From positions 1 to 64,000 of the forward strand of contig JBALXQ010000027.1 of NCBI GenBank assembly GCA_036960565.1: 64,000 nucleotides of DNA, written 5' to 3'. The stretch's first letter is position 1; each line of letters opens with the position of its first letter. The notes under the pieces are model-generated. The model saw only the letters and a program-made list of their open reading frames with translations. It had not been told where the DNA came from and did no database searches. Shown piece after piece: positions 16,973 to 25,503 of this stretch. Both the position numbers and the translations under genes were made by a program. Source of the stretch: Bermanella sp036960565 (GTDB lineage: Bacteria > Pseudomonadota > Gammaproteobacteria > Pseudomonadales > Oceanobacteraceae).

Positions 16973-17824
16973 ATGAAAGCCAATTTATTCGGACAATTCC
17001 TGATCGCTAACGGGGCTGCCAGTGAAACACAATTTTTCTCTGCGTTGGCGTTACAACGCTCTACTAATATCTTACTGGGACAGTTGGCAATAGAGCAGGG
17101 TATGTTGAATGTAAGCCAGGCCGAGGGTATTAATAAAAGGCAAGCGATTCAAAATAAGTGCTTCGGGGATATTGCTATCGAGCAAGGCTTGCTCACGGAG
17201 CAGCAAATTGAACAATTACTAAATATTCAAAAAACTCGTAATAAACGCATTGGCGAGCTGCTAGTTGAAAGGGGTGTACTGAGCAAAGAGGCACTGAACT
17301 TACAGTTGCGTCAACACCAAACGGATTGCGAAAGTGCCATTAAATATTTAGAAATGAATATTGCTCACCATCCTTTGAAGGAAATCTTGAATACGGGCAT
17401 AGGCATCTGCGATTCACTTTTTATGCGGATATTGCATTCGCGCTGCCATGTTAAAAATTTGATAGATGATTACGCTAAAGAGACGGCCTTTACCAATACT
17501 TCCCATATGGTCATTAGTGGGGATGAATCCTTCAAGATAGCGTTGGCCTGCGATGATGAAACCCTAATTAACATTGCCAGCATATTTGTGGGTTTGGACA
17601 AACACGATGTGGAGATTGAACTTGCTAGGGATGTATTAGGTGAGTATTTAAACGTCTTAGTGGGGCAGTTACTTGAGGAGCTGAGGGTAGGGGACGAGGA
17701 AAGCGAGCGCTCGGTGCAAAGTATGTCTATCTCGGCAGCCGCTTTGTTGGATGATTGTGATCATTTTTTGGTGGTTGAAATGATTTCACAACTGGGTGGA
17801 TTTGCCTTGCTGGTGACAGACTAA
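16973..17824 (+). CDS. Four MshEN-like repeats fused to a CheX-like phosphatase domain
   Basis: A 283-residue cytoplasmic protein. Residues 5-115 hold four 24-residue repeats (5-28, 34-57, 63-86, 92-115) separated by exactly five residues, giving a 29-residue period. Each fits the xLGxxLxxxGxLxxxxLxxxLxxQ pattern of MshEN, the c-di-GMP-binding module of type II/IV secretion ATPases; repeats 3 and 4 are the clearest (FGDIAIEQGLLTEQQ, RIGELLVERGVLSKEAL). One MshEN site uses two such motifs, so up to two sites are possible. Residues about 118-283 resemble CheX, with the ExxN dephosphorylation motif at Glu224-Asn227 (GEYLN). It follows the receiver gene by 13 bases. A c-di-GMP-controlled phosphatase for that receiver is inferred, not shown. 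Confidence 0.75.
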   Translation: MKANLFGQFLIANGAASETQFFSALALQRSTNILLGQLAIEQGMLNVSQAEGINKRQAIQNKCFGDIAIEQGLLTEQQIEQLLNIQKTRNKRIGELLVERGVLSKEALNLQLRQHQTDCESAIKYLEMNIAHHPLKEILNTGIGICDSLFMRILHSRCHVKNLIDDYAKETAFTNTSHMVISGDESFKIALACDDETLINIASIFVGLDKHDVEIELARDVLGEYLNVLVGQLLEELRVGDEESERSVQSMSISAAALLDDCDHFLVVEMISQLGGFALLVTD

Positions 17825-17918
17825 TATTGATGCTTGCTGCTAAATTGTTATTGTCTGCTGTTTTTGTAATTTTGTTGCAAGCAATTTTCGGAAGAGAACA
17901 AATTCAATTAACACATTA

Positions 17919-17940
17919 AAAGCATCATCCTTGATGCTTT
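17919..17940. terminator. Hairpin between convergent genes
   Basis: A perfect 9-base inverted repeat (AAAGCATCA / TGATGCTTT) with a four-base loop, between the end of the MshEN-CheX gene and the end of the convergent alkaline phosphatase gene. On the plus strand it ends in TTT followed by CATAAATT. Confidence 0.45.
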
Positions 17941-17950
17941 CATAAATTAC

Positions 17951-17974
17951 TCGCAGCAATCAACATTGCTGCGA
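17951..17974. terminator. Second hairpin between convergent genes
   Basis: A perfect 10-base inverted repeat (TCGCAGCAAT / ATTGCTGCGA) with loop CAAC, 27 bases beyond the stop of the alkaline phosphatase gene. There is no strong T-run on the minus strand. With the hairpin at 17919 it insulates the two converging transcripts. Confidence 0.42.
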
Positions 17975-18000
17975 ATACACTTGTGCTTAAAAGTGGTTAC

Positions 18001-19632
18001 TTAAAGCTTTTGCTCAAGCGCTTGAATGGTCAACTTACCTACATCTGTGTGGTGCATCAAGTTGGTGTAGTTCTTAATCACGTTCACAGGACCGTATGCA
18101 ATGACAGCAACAGGTGTGTGAGTGTGTGTACCGGTACCCCAAACAATGTTTTGATCGGCGGCTACTTTACGGCCAATTAAATCAAGGTGGTCGTATTCGC
18201 CGTATACGTAGAACTCTTCAAAATCTTCAAAGTTCGGGTATTCAGGATCATACAGGTACTGGTGTTCAGTATCTTGATACTTGTTTTCTTCGCGGGCCAC
18301 AATCTCTTCGGCTTGTTCAATGGTAATCTTGAACTCGCTGTTCGCATTCACGACAGCCATGATGTCTGCTGCAGTTGGACGAGTCTGGTACAAGTCACCA
18401 CCGGCTTCATACCACATGTTTTCAAAACTCATAGACTGGGCATATAGCTTGTCTAGAATTTCCAGTGGCCCGAAGTTGTAGTTAGGCTGGTAGTCACGGT
18501 CAGTAAAGGCTTCACCTTCAAGAGCGGTAGGCTCAGGAATATCTTTACGTGAATAACTGAAACCAAAGCCGCCGGTTTCGTGATCGGCTGTGATCACAAC
18601 TAATGTATCGTTACGGCCCTGAACCCATTCGTAAACGGCTTCAATACTTTCGTCAAACTTCAACAACTCATGAAGCATAGTACCTGCATCGTTGTAGTGA
18701 GCAGCCCAATCAATTTGACCGCCTTCTATCATCAAGAAGAAACCGTCTGGGTCTTTAGCAAGAATATCCAAAGCCTTAATGGTCATTTCTTTCAAGCTTG
18801 GCTGAGTACGGCTTTCATCGTCTTTAGACGCTGTGTAAGCAATGCCGTCCATCATGGCAGAGTAATGAAACAAACCTAATAGTTTGTCGCCATTGGCGCT
18901 GTTCATTTGATCTAGGTTAAACGCTAATTGGTACCCGTCGCTTTGTGCTTCGGTTAGTAGGTTGCGATCATCGCCACGCTTAGATTTAATTTTAATGCTT
19001 GGTTCGTTAACCAAATCGGTTACGGCTTGCTTAACATCGGCATCAGAATTCACAGAAGAAGGAATCCAGTAACGCAAACCACCAGACAACATTACGTCAA
19101 CTGAGTTGGCTAACATGTCAGATGCAATTTCATTTTCCATTGATCTGTGCGCTTGGTGAGCAGCAAATGAAGCCGGAGTGGCGTGAGTGATTCGGGTATC
19201 CGAAATCAAACCAGTGGCTTTGCCCATCTTTTTAGCTTTTTCAAGAATGGTTTCTACAGGGTTGCCTACGTAATCCAAGCCAATCATTTCGCTACCAGAA
19301 GACATGCCTGTCGCCAATTGAGAAGCGGAACAAGCAGAGTCTACAACGATGCTGGCTTCAGGGCCGGTAGAAGATAAACCCACTACACCCTTGTAGCTGA
19401 ATTTTTCTAAGGCAGTTGTTCTGTCTTGATAGATTGAATTAGGCGCACGTTTTGCGTATTCCTGAAGCATGCCCACTTGCTGTGGGCCCATGCCATCACC
19501 AATCATCATGATTATGTTTTTAACATCGCCAGGAGGGAGCGGCGTATTTTCGTCACTCCAATCAATACAAGCGGTTAATGCGGATGCAGTGGCCACTGCA
19601 ACACACAACTTTAAAATTTTATTTACTGCCAC
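18001..19632 (-). CDS. Lipoprotein alkaline phosphatase (PhoA family)
   Basis: A 543-residue alkaline phosphatase that releases phosphate from organic esters outside the inner membrane. The signal peptide ends in a lipobox LTAC at 19-22, so Cys22 is probably lipidated. Core motifs are MIGDGMG (first metal Asp), VDSACSAS with nucleophile Ser99, MIEGGQIDWAAH and TADHETGGFG, and a C-terminal GTHTHTPV metal ligand segment; all metal positions look intact. It runs opposite to the solute-binding protein and the OprP-like porin, which together suggest phosphate scavenging. I looked for a Pho box upstream and found no convincing one. An ATG at 19632 with an AAAAGGAAAAAG site supports the start. Confidence 0.9.
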   Translation of the reverse strand: MAVNKILKLCVAVATASALTACIDWSDENTPLPPGDVKNIIMMIGDGMGPQQVGMLQEYAKRAPNSIYQDRTTALEKFSYKGVVGLSSTGPEASIVVDSACSASQLATGMSSGSEMIGLDYVGNPVETILEKAKKMGKATGLISDTRITHATPASFAAHQAHRSMENEIASDMLANSVDVMLSGGLRYWIPSSVNSDADVKQAVTDLVNEPSIKIKSKRGDDRNLLTEAQSDGYQLAFNLDQMNSANGDKLLGLFHYSAMMDGIAYTASKDDESRTQPSLKEMTIKALDILAKDPDGFFLMIEGGQIDWAAHYNDAGTMLHELLKFDESIEAVYEWVQGRNDTLVVITADHETGGFGFSYSRKDIPEPTALEGEAFTDRDYQPNYNFGPLEILDKLYAQSMSFENMWYEAGGDLYQTRPTAADIMAVVNANSEFKITIEQAEEIVAREENKYQDTEHQYLYDPEYPNFEDFEEFYVYGEYDHLDLIGRKVAADQNIVWGTGTHTHTPVAVIAYGPVNVIKNYTNLMHHTDVGKLTIQALEQKL

Positions 19633-20156
19633 ATCTTTTTCCTTTTACAAATACCTCGGAGTTGAGGAGGCGCGGCAGGGTACGGTTTGAGTGTTTAAAA
19701 AGTCAAGGAGGTGAATGTGATTTTGGTTATTAAAAAAATAAAAACTATTACTTTTACATGAGAGTGGCAGGGAATCGTATACTAAATAGGCAGGTCTCTA
19801 ATATAGGACTTTATTTTTTTAAACAATACCCATTTTTGTTCATTTTGGAGAAATTTATTACCTTTATAGGTTTAAAACTAATCAAAAAATTTAAAATAAA
19901 AAGTTTTAATAAAAATTAAAAATAATTTTCAAAAAAAGTTAAAGAGAAACGTCTTAAATTGGGATTTGTGATCCAGTTCACTAATTTGTTTTTTGAAATG
20001 TAACCTAGCCGACAGCCTAAAAATAAAATAATTCCTCGTAGACCTAAATTAACATTGATTTTATTTTTGACATGATTATTATGCCGCGGGGCATAAGAAA
20101 TGGATTTTTTATTTTGCTGTTTGCTACATATTTTAAAAGTTTTCGGAAGTAATAAA
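19633..20156. other. AT-rich divergent gene-free region
   Basis: A strongly AT-rich stretch between the alkaline phosphatase and the solute-binding protein. An 84-codon open frame on the minus strand (19916-20170) has no ribosome-binding site and a composition expected of AT-rich noise; I do not call it. The right end holds a TTGACA hexamer and a short palindrome that may control the solute-binding protein gene. Confidence 0.5.
20067..20096 (+). promoter_or_regulatory. Promoter with overlapping palindrome, upstream of the solute-binding protein
   Basis: A perfect TTGACA -35 hexamer at 20067-20072 is followed by an inverted repeat TTATGCC-GCGG-GGCATAA at 20079-20096. A weak -10 candidate (CATAAG or ATAAGA) lies at the right arm, 19-20 bases from the -35. 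A palindrome between -35 and -10 is a common repressor position. The gene starts at 20157. Confidence 0.38.
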
Positions 20157-20936
20157 ATGAAAAAAATCACAATACTTTTGACCGTTACTATTTGTTTATT
20201 ATCTTTTTCATTTTCTGCTTTAGCAAAGCGCGAACGTGTTGTGTTGTGTACGGATCGCTCTTACTGGTATCCATTTGTTTTCATCAATTCTTACAAGCCA
20301 GATGGTTTGTATGTTGATATTGTAAAAGATGCCGCTGATCGATTGGATTGGCGTGTGAGTATTCGCCCCATGGATTGGAAAAAATGTTTGCGAGCAGTTG
20401 AGACTGGATCAGTGGACGGTATTTTAGGCGCTTCTTATAAAGCAAAACGCGCTGAGTTTTTGTTTTATCCACTCAATGCCGATAATAGTAAAATTGCACC
20501 TACCCGTTTAAGTTCTGCCGATTATGTTGTGGTTAATACAGTGGGCAGTAGTTATATCTTTAACGGTGATGTGAAAGATTTACCCCAGCCAGTACGCGTG
20601 CCTCGTGGCTATTCCGTGGCTGACGACTTACGTAAAGGCGGTATAGAAGTAGACGACAAGTCTTCTCGTGGAGATGAAGTAACCCTGATGAAAATGGTAT
20701 CGTCCGGCAAGGGTTCGGTTGTGACTTTACGTTCAGTTGCTAAAAAATACATGGCAAGCCCTGCCTTTAGAGGAAAGCTGAAGGTTCAGGCGAAAACTTA
20801 TAAATCGAAGGATTACTTTCTGGCCATTTCCAGAGCCTCTGATATGACGTTAGACAAACGAGAAGCGCTTTGGGGAGCAATAGGTGCGGTAAATGATGAT
20901 GTCGATTTGATCGCCGAGTATCAGTCTAAATACTAA
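20157..20936 (+). CDS. Family 3 extracellular solute-binding protein
   Basis: A 259-residue periplasmic binding protein of the amino-acid type (SBP_bac_3). ATG 20157 is chosen because it has a GGAAG site and starts a clear Sec signal peptide (MKKITILL... ending ALA, residue 24). The mature part shows the family layout: YWYPFVFINSYKPDGLYVDIVKDAADRLDW, then a mid-domain with GSVDGILGASYKAKRAEF. No permease or ATPase follows. Such solitary family-3 proteins often serve signalling or have lost their transporter, so ligand and role are open. A short stem-loop follows the stop codon. Confidence 0.75.
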   Translation: MKKITILLTVTICLLSFSFSALAKRERVVLCTDRSYWYPFVFINSYKPDGLYVDIVKDAADRLDWRVSIRPMDWKKCLRAVETGSVDGILGASYKAKRAEFLFYPLNADNSKIAPTRLSSADYVVVNTVGSSYIFNGDVKDLPQPVRVPRGYSVADDLRKGGIEVDDKSSRGDEVTLMKMVSSGKGSVVTLRSVAKKYMASPAFRGKLKVQAKTYKSKDYFLAISRASDMTLDKREALWGAIGAVNDDVDLIAEYQSKY

Positions 20937-20959
20937 ACTAATTTTTAAACATTTTTGCT

Positions 20960-20983
20960 ACTGCATTTTATTCGAAATGCAGT
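20960..20983 (+). terminator. Weak stem-loop after the solute-binding protein gene
   Basis: A perfect 9-base inverted repeat (ACTGCATTT / AAATGCAGT) around a six-base loop, 23 bases past the stop codon. There is no T-run after it on the plus strand. Confidence 0.33.
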
Positions 20984-21129
20984 TCGATGTAAAAAATAAA
21001 ACGGATTAAATTTAAATATACTCACTCAGGGTAGTTGTTTTTACTGTGGGTGATGTTTGCTTGTTTTAAATTTTGTCTGTCTCTCATGGATTGAGAAATA
21101 CAAACAATAATTTCATGTGGAGAGCGATA

Positions 21130-22338
21130 ATGAAAATCAATATAAAAACTAATATGAAAAGAAACCTATTGTCATTGGCTGTAGTATCTAGTGTAGCGGT
21201 CACTCCGGCCATGGCCGAAGACTTAATTAATATTTCCCTGGGTAGTGGTGGTTTAAAAGTCACTAAGGGTGACAGCAAATTCCAAATGGGTGGTCGTGCC
21301 CAGTTTGATTTTGTAAAGTTTGATGAAGAAGATGATTTAGATAATTTCAGTGATGGCACTGACGTTCGTCGTGCTCGTTTATATGTGAAAGGCAATGTAG
21401 GTTCAGATTGGAAATATAAAGTTCAATACGACTTTGCTGATAGCGACATGAAAGACTTGTACATTAAATACACTGGGTCGGAGGCCGGTGATATTCTAAT
21501 TGGTCAAGCTGCTCCAGCCATGTTCTTAGACAGCTACACCAGTTCTAAATGGACCACGTTCATTGAGCGTGCAGTAGTTGATAACTTTGCAGCAGCCCGT
21601 GAGCTTGGCTTAGGCTTTCAACGTGCAGGTGACAACTACTCTTTTTACACATCTGTAACTGGCGACAACATGAATAATGATGACATCGCTGGAAAAGACG
21701 AAGACGGAGATGTTATTCCAGCTGATGATACTGCCACTTACGCAGCACGCCTAACCCTTTCCCCTGTGCATGAAACTGGTAATGCGGTTCACCTGGGTTT
21801 CACTGCTGCTTATGAAGATCTAAATGGTTACTACTATGCAGCCGGCGCTCGCCCAGGCAGTAAAGTAGATGGTGGCAATAAACTTGTTAAATCTTATGTA
21901 GACAGTGCTGATGCGCGTTCGACCTATGGCGTAGAACTAGCATTCATGTCGGGCCCTCTTTCGACCCAAGCTGAGCACGTTGTAGTTGAAGTCGATGCAA
22001 ACGGCACAGACGATGAAAAATATACAGCTACATACGGTCAGGTAAGTTACTTCCTAACTGGCGAGTCTCGCAGTTATTATGTAGATGGTGGTATTTTTGA
22101 TGCTCCTACAAGTATGAAGAATAGCTGGGAAGTAGCGGCACGATATGAAGAAATGGACTTATCTGATTCCACAGCTTCTCGGTCTGGTGAAATGGAAACG
22201 TCTACTTTGGGCCTAAACTTCTACCCAAATAAAAATATTCGTTTTGCTATGAACTTAATTAATAGCAAAGCAACACTTAATAATAATACTGAAGAAGAAG
22301 TAAAACTGGTTCAATTACGCAGCCAGTTAGTTTTCTAA
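21130..22338 (+). CDS. OprP/OprO-like phosphate-selective porin (first of two)
   Basis: A 402-residue outer-membrane porin of the phosphate-selective OprO/OprP family, a trimeric 16-strand barrel in known members. ATG 21130 has a GGAGAG site and gives a signal peptide (cleavage near AMA-ED, residue 29); an upstream frame to 21073 is ignored. Diagnostic segments are FQMGGRAQFDFVKFDEED, RRARLYVKGNVGSDWKYKVQ, ILIGQAAPAM, TSSKWTTFIERAVVDN, and a C-terminus QLRSQLVF ending in Phe, as expected for BAM-dependent barrels. A perfect terminator follows. Its neighbour on the other strand is the alkaline phosphatase, consistent with phosphate capture. Substrate selectivity cannot be read from the sequence. 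Confidence 0.87.
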   Translation: MKINIKTNMKRNLLSLAVVSSVAVTPAMAEDLINISLGSGGLKVTKGDSKFQMGGRAQFDFVKFDEEDDLDNFSDGTDVRRARLYVKGNVGSDWKYKVQYDFADSDMKDLYIKYTGSEAGDILIGQAAPAMFLDSYTSSKWTTFIERAVVDNFAAARELGLGFQRAGDNYSFYTSVTGDNMNNDDIAGKDEDGDVIPADDTATYAARLTLSPVHETGNAVHLGFTAAYEDLNGYYYAAGARPGSKVDGGNKLVKSYVDSADARSTYGVELAFMSGPLSTQAEHVVVEVDANGTDDEKYTATYGQVSYFLTGESRSYYVDGGIFDAPTSMKNSWEVAARYEEMDLSDSTASRSGEMETSTLGLNFYPNKNIRFAMNLINSKATLNNNTEEEVKLVQLRSQLVF

Positions 22339-22354
22339 AATCTGTTTAAGCGTT

Positions 22355-22396
22355 AAAAAAAGCCCAGTTTATGATTCTATAAACTGGGCTTTTTTT
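22355..22396 (+). terminator. Rho-independent terminator after the porin gene
   Basis: A perfect 18-base stem (seven A then GCCCAGTTTAT, paired with ATAAACTGGGC then seven T) around a six-base loop. It starts 16 bases after the porin stop. The A-run on the left would also serve the opposite strand. Confidence 0.92.
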
Positions 22397-22514
22397 GTTT
22401 GAGCTATCCATCAAATTTTTCGATCTTTACCCGTTAAAAAATGCCGCCTTTGAAAAATTTAGACTCTTATACTGGTTTTATTCAATACCGATATTTAGTA
22501 CAAAGGAGGCACAC

Positions 22515-23342
22515 ATGATTAAGGTTCAAACAATTCTAAATGCTCAAGACGCCATGGATGGGGCAGGGGTTAAAATTAAACGCCACAGTCTGGTTCATAA
22601 AACCCTGGCTGACCCGTTTTTGCTGCTTGATGAAATTCGCAGTGATGACCCAGATGACTTCATTGCCGGGTTCCCACCACATCCCCACCGCGGTATTGAA
22701 ACCCTCACTTACATGCGGGTAGGAGGGATTCGGCATGAAGATAATATGGGCAATGTTGGGCAAGTGTTAAGCGGTGGAGCTCAATGGATGAGTGCAGGTC
22801 GTGGGGTCATTCATGGTGAAATGCCCTTAAAAGAGCACGACAAAATGCATGGCTTTCAGCTATGGATAAACTTGAATAGCAAAAATAAGATGAACAAACC
22901 CCAGTATCGGGATGTGCCTAGCGGCGAGATTCCCCATGTTAATAATGAGGGCTACCTAGCCCATGTGATTGCGGGCAATTGGGTCTTAGATGGTAAACCC
23001 TACCATGGTCCCCTTGATAAATTAGAGGCGCAAAGCGCGTATTTAGATTTAGAGCTGGTAGCAGGTGGTGAATTCAAACAGATTATTCCTGCAGGGCACC
23101 AGGTAGTGGTGGTGGTGTACGAAGGGCAACTTAAAGCCGATAAAGTCATTAAGGCGCAGCAAACGGCTTTATTTGATGGCGATGGGGAATTGCATTTAAC
23201 TACACAGTCAGGGGCCAAAGCTCTGATTTTGCATGGTTTGCCTCATAAGGAGCCGGTGGCCAATTATGGGCCTTTTGTGATGAATACTATGGAGGAAATT
23301 GACCAAGCCATTAAAGACTATCAGGGTGGTGTGTTGGCTTAA
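22515..23342 (+). CDS. Pirin family protein (bicupin)
   Basis: A 275-residue cytoplasmic cupin-fold protein of the pirin family. ATG 22515 follows a strong AAAGGAGG site; the frame to 22395 overlaps the terminator and is not coding. The metal-binding signature is intact: PPHPHRGIETLTYM supplies two His, and AGRGVIHGEMP supplies the later His and Glu. Bacterial pirins such as E. coli YhaK/YhhW bind a metal, and some have quercetinase activity; the role in this organism is unknown. It is alone between a terminator and a hairpin. Confidence 0.9.
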   Translation: MIKVQTILNAQDAMDGAGVKIKRHSLVHKTLADPFLLLDEIRSDDPDDFIAGFPPHPHRGIETLTYMRVGGIRHEDNMGNVGQVLSGGAQWMSAGRGVIHGEMPLKEHDKMHGFQLWINLNSKNKMNKPQYRDVPSGEIPHVNNEGYLAHVIAGNWVLDGKPYHGPLDKLEAQSAYLDLELVAGGEFKQIIPAGHQVVVVVYEGQLKADKVIKAQQTALFDGDGELHLTTQSGAKALILHGLPHKEPVANYGPFVMNTMEEIDQAIKDYQGGVLA

Positions 23343-23348
23343 AAAGCA

Positions 23349-23375
23349 ACTGGCTCAATTATAAATTGGGCCAGT
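23349..23375 (-). terminator. Terminator for the small minus-strand membrane gene
   Basis: A 12-base inverted repeat with one wobble pair (ACTGGCTCAATT / AATTGGGCCAGT) and a three-base loop. On the minus strand it is followed closely by TTTTT (plus-strand AAAAA at 23341-23345). It may also stop pirin transcription. Confidence 0.55.
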
Positions 23376-23427
23376 AAAGACAGTGGAAGCCTATAAAAGC
23401 GAGGCTGGCTTCTAATGTGGTGTGCTT

Positions 23428-23646
23428 TTAAAGGGGTTCCATGTTGTTTTTTGAACGTAATACCCAAAATATATCCATGGCCAAAATGACCCCCGCCACC
23501 ATTAATATGCTGGCAATGCCCAAATGCTGGAGTTCAACTGTAATAAAAACGGTTGCTACTACCAGGCACGTAAAAAGGAGTGAAAAAATAATGACCAGCG
23601 CTTTTTTATGTTCAGTTCCCACGGGTGACTCCCTACGTATATACAT
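23428..23646 (-). CDS. Small two-helix membrane protein, function unknown
   Basis: A 72-residue protein: a basic N-terminus (MYIRRESPVGTEHKK) and two hydrophobic helices (about 17-37 and 41-62), ending RSKNNMEPL. I chose the internal ATG at 23646 because the longer frame starts at a GTG and adds 32 residues of doubtful character. Ribosome-binding site is weak at both starts. The hydrophobic profile and a terminator-like hairpin downstream favour a real gene, but no family is recognised. Confidence 0.45.
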   Translation of the reverse strand: MYIRRESPVGTEHKKALVIIFSLLFTCLVVATVFITVELQHLGIASILMVAGVILAMDIFWVLRSKNNMEPL

Positions 23647-23900
23647 ATTTAGATTTATTGTTGGGTTTAATATACCGAATAGAAGCTTAATAAAGGGTGT
23701 TTTTTTGTAACGATTTGCAAACGAAAAGGGTAGTGATTGCACAGTTACAGTGCGTTTTTGTACTTCTTATTCTAAAAGGTAATTTCAATACCAAGTGCAC
23801 CTAACTTAGGCTTTGGTTATCATGCTGCTTTTAAAATTATGTGCCAATTCAGGTAACACAAGTTTGTTACCTAGGTGTTTTGATGTAAGGGCAAGTATTA

Positions 23901-25010
23901 ATGTTTCGACTGGGTTTAATTGTAAATCCCCTTGCGGGCCTAGGGGGCAGCGTTGCTTTGAAAGGCAGTGACGGCGTGGCTGAGCAAGCTCTGGCTCAAG
24001 GGGCTATCCCGAAGGCTGGGCTTCGTACCCAACACGCCTTTAGTGTTTTAGAGCAGCTTAAGGATCAAATTCAGGTGATAACCTGTCCTGCTGACATGGG
24101 GGCTAACACTATGGAGGCCATTGGTTGGCCTTGCCAGATAATTGACTTGCCCCTATTGATTCCCAGTAATGCGCAAAACACGCAAAAAGCGGCACTGATG
24201 CTAAAAGACTTAGGAGTCGATTTACTGCTATTTGCTGGTGGTGACGGTACCGCTCGCGATATTTGTTCAGTATTGGAAGACGAGATACCGGTATTGGGTA
24301 TCCCGGCTGGAGTGAAGATTCACAGCGGCGTTTATGGCGTAACGCCTCTGGCAGCGGGTGAGGTTGTTAAAATGTTGGTGGCAGGGGATGTAGTTGATTT
24401 AAAAAGTCAGGATGTGAAAGACATAGATGAAGAGGCCTTCCGAAATAACCAAGTAAGAACCCGCATGTATGGGGAAATGTTGGTACCCGAAGCCGGCAAC
24501 TTTGTGCAATCGGTTAAACAAGGGGGCATGGAGCAAGAAGACTTAGTACTAGAAGATATGGCCGCTTTTTTATCCGGCGAAATGGAAGAAGATGTTTTGT
24601 ATTTAGTGGGCTCAGGTAAAACCACTGCCTTTCTAATGGAGTACCTGCAGTTGGATAACACTCTGTTGGGTGTGGACGCCGTGTTAAATAGCGAACTATT
24701 GCAAAGTGATTTATCTGAAAGAGACATACTAGCCTTGCTTGGGCAACATGATGTAGCGCGTATTATCGTTAGTGTTATTGGCGGGCAAGGGCATGTGTTT
24801 GGTCGCGGAAATCAGCAGTTAAGTAGTGAGGTCATTAAAAAAGTGGGCCGTAAAAATCTAATGATCTTGTGCACCAAAGGTAAGTTGACTCAGTTGGCCG
24901 GGCGGCCTTTATTGGTTGATACCGGGGACATGAATTTGGATAAAGCGCTGACTGGGCACATTGAAATTATCACTGGCTATCAGGACAAAGTGTTGTACCC
25001 AATTCAATAG
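23901..25010 (+). CDS. ATP-NAD kinase-like family protein
   Basis: A 369-residue cytoplasmic protein of the ATP-NAD kinase-like family (NAD kinase/diacylglycerol-kinase superfamily; AcoX-like). It begins with LGLIVNPLAGLGGSVALKGSDG, the phosphate-binding start of this family, and has the hallmark GGDGTARDI near residues 114-122, followed by GIPAGVKIHSGVYGV. Length and motifs fit a full-length member. Activity on NAD is not established for this branch. It is a single gene with no evident operon partner. Confidence 0.85.
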   Translation: MFRLGLIVNPLAGLGGSVALKGSDGVAEQALAQGAIPKAGLRTQHAFSVLEQLKDQIQVITCPADMGANTMEAIGWPCQIIDLPLLIPSNAQNTQKAALMLKDLGVDLLLFAGGDGTARDICSVLEDEIPVLGIPAGVKIHSGVYGVTPLAAGEVVKMLVAGDVVDLKSQDVKDIDEEAFRNNQVRTRMYGEMLVPEAGNFVQSVKQGGMEQEDLVLEDMAAFLSGEMEEDVLYLVGSGKTTAFLMEYLQLDNTLLGVDAVLNSELLQSDLSERDILALLGQHDVARIIVSVIGGQGHVFGRGNQQLSSEVIKKVGRKNLMILCTKGKLTQLAGRPLLVDTGDMNLDKALTGHIEIITGYQDKVLYPIQ

Positions 25011-25089
25011 CCGTTGTGGCGTTGATTTTTATCACTGTCCTTCAAAGGATGCGAGTATGAAACCATTCTATTCGCATCCAACCTTTCAA

Positions 25090-25503
25090 TTAAACCTCTA
25101 TTAAGTTTCCCTGCTGGGTAAATACCAGTTTCATTTCCCTTTGAAAATACTTATCTAAATAGCCGTTATCAACAATGGCTGTTAGTACCTTAATGGCGGT
25201 GTCTTTGCTGAAAGGATGTAGCTTGTTGTAGTTTAAATAGCCGTGGTGGTGAGTTTTATCTTGTAGGCTTAGCTCTACTTGCACCCAAATATTGCCAGGC
25301 TCACAACTGAGCATGAAGTCTGGATGCTCATCATACTGGGTCGCGCTCCATTGATAATCCTGACCTTTATAGAGATGGGTTTGAAAATGCAATTGATCTT
25401 GCTGGAAAAAACCAGTCATTATCTGTGGGTTGTGTGCGCCATCTACTAATAACGCCGCATTTTCATGAGAAAAACCATCAAAGTTATTTGCTAGGCCATT
25501 CAT
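25090..25503 (-). CDS. Hypothetical protein
   Basis: A 137-residue soluble protein (MNGLANNFDGF... to GNLIEV) that I do not recognise. It has no signal peptide or membrane helix and mixes acidic and aromatic residues, with a small His cluster (KTHHHGYLNY). Its AAAAGGA site upstream of ATG 25503 and codon use like its neighbours support a real gene. It converges with the ATP-NAD kinase-like gene. Confidence 0.6.
   Translation of the reverse strand: MNGLANNFDGFSHENAALLVDGAHNPQIMTGFFQQDQLHFQTHLYKGQDYQWSATQYDEHPDFMLSCEPGNIWVQVELSLQDKTHHHGYLNYNKLHPFSKDTAIKVLTAIVDNGYLDKYFQREMKLVFTQQGNLIEV

Noticed and set aside
19633..19800. Pho box upstream of the alkaline phosphatase gene
   Set aside because: CTGCCAC and CTCTCATG-like pieces were seen but not as two CTGTCAT units with 11-base spacing.
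19916..20170. An 84-codon minus-strand frame
   Set aside because: It overlaps the promoter region and start of the solute-binding protein, is driven by AT-richness and lacks a ribosome-binding site.
22395..22514. 40-codon extension of the pirin protein
   Set aside because: It begins inside the T-run of a terminator, and ATG 22515 has a perfect ribosome-binding site.
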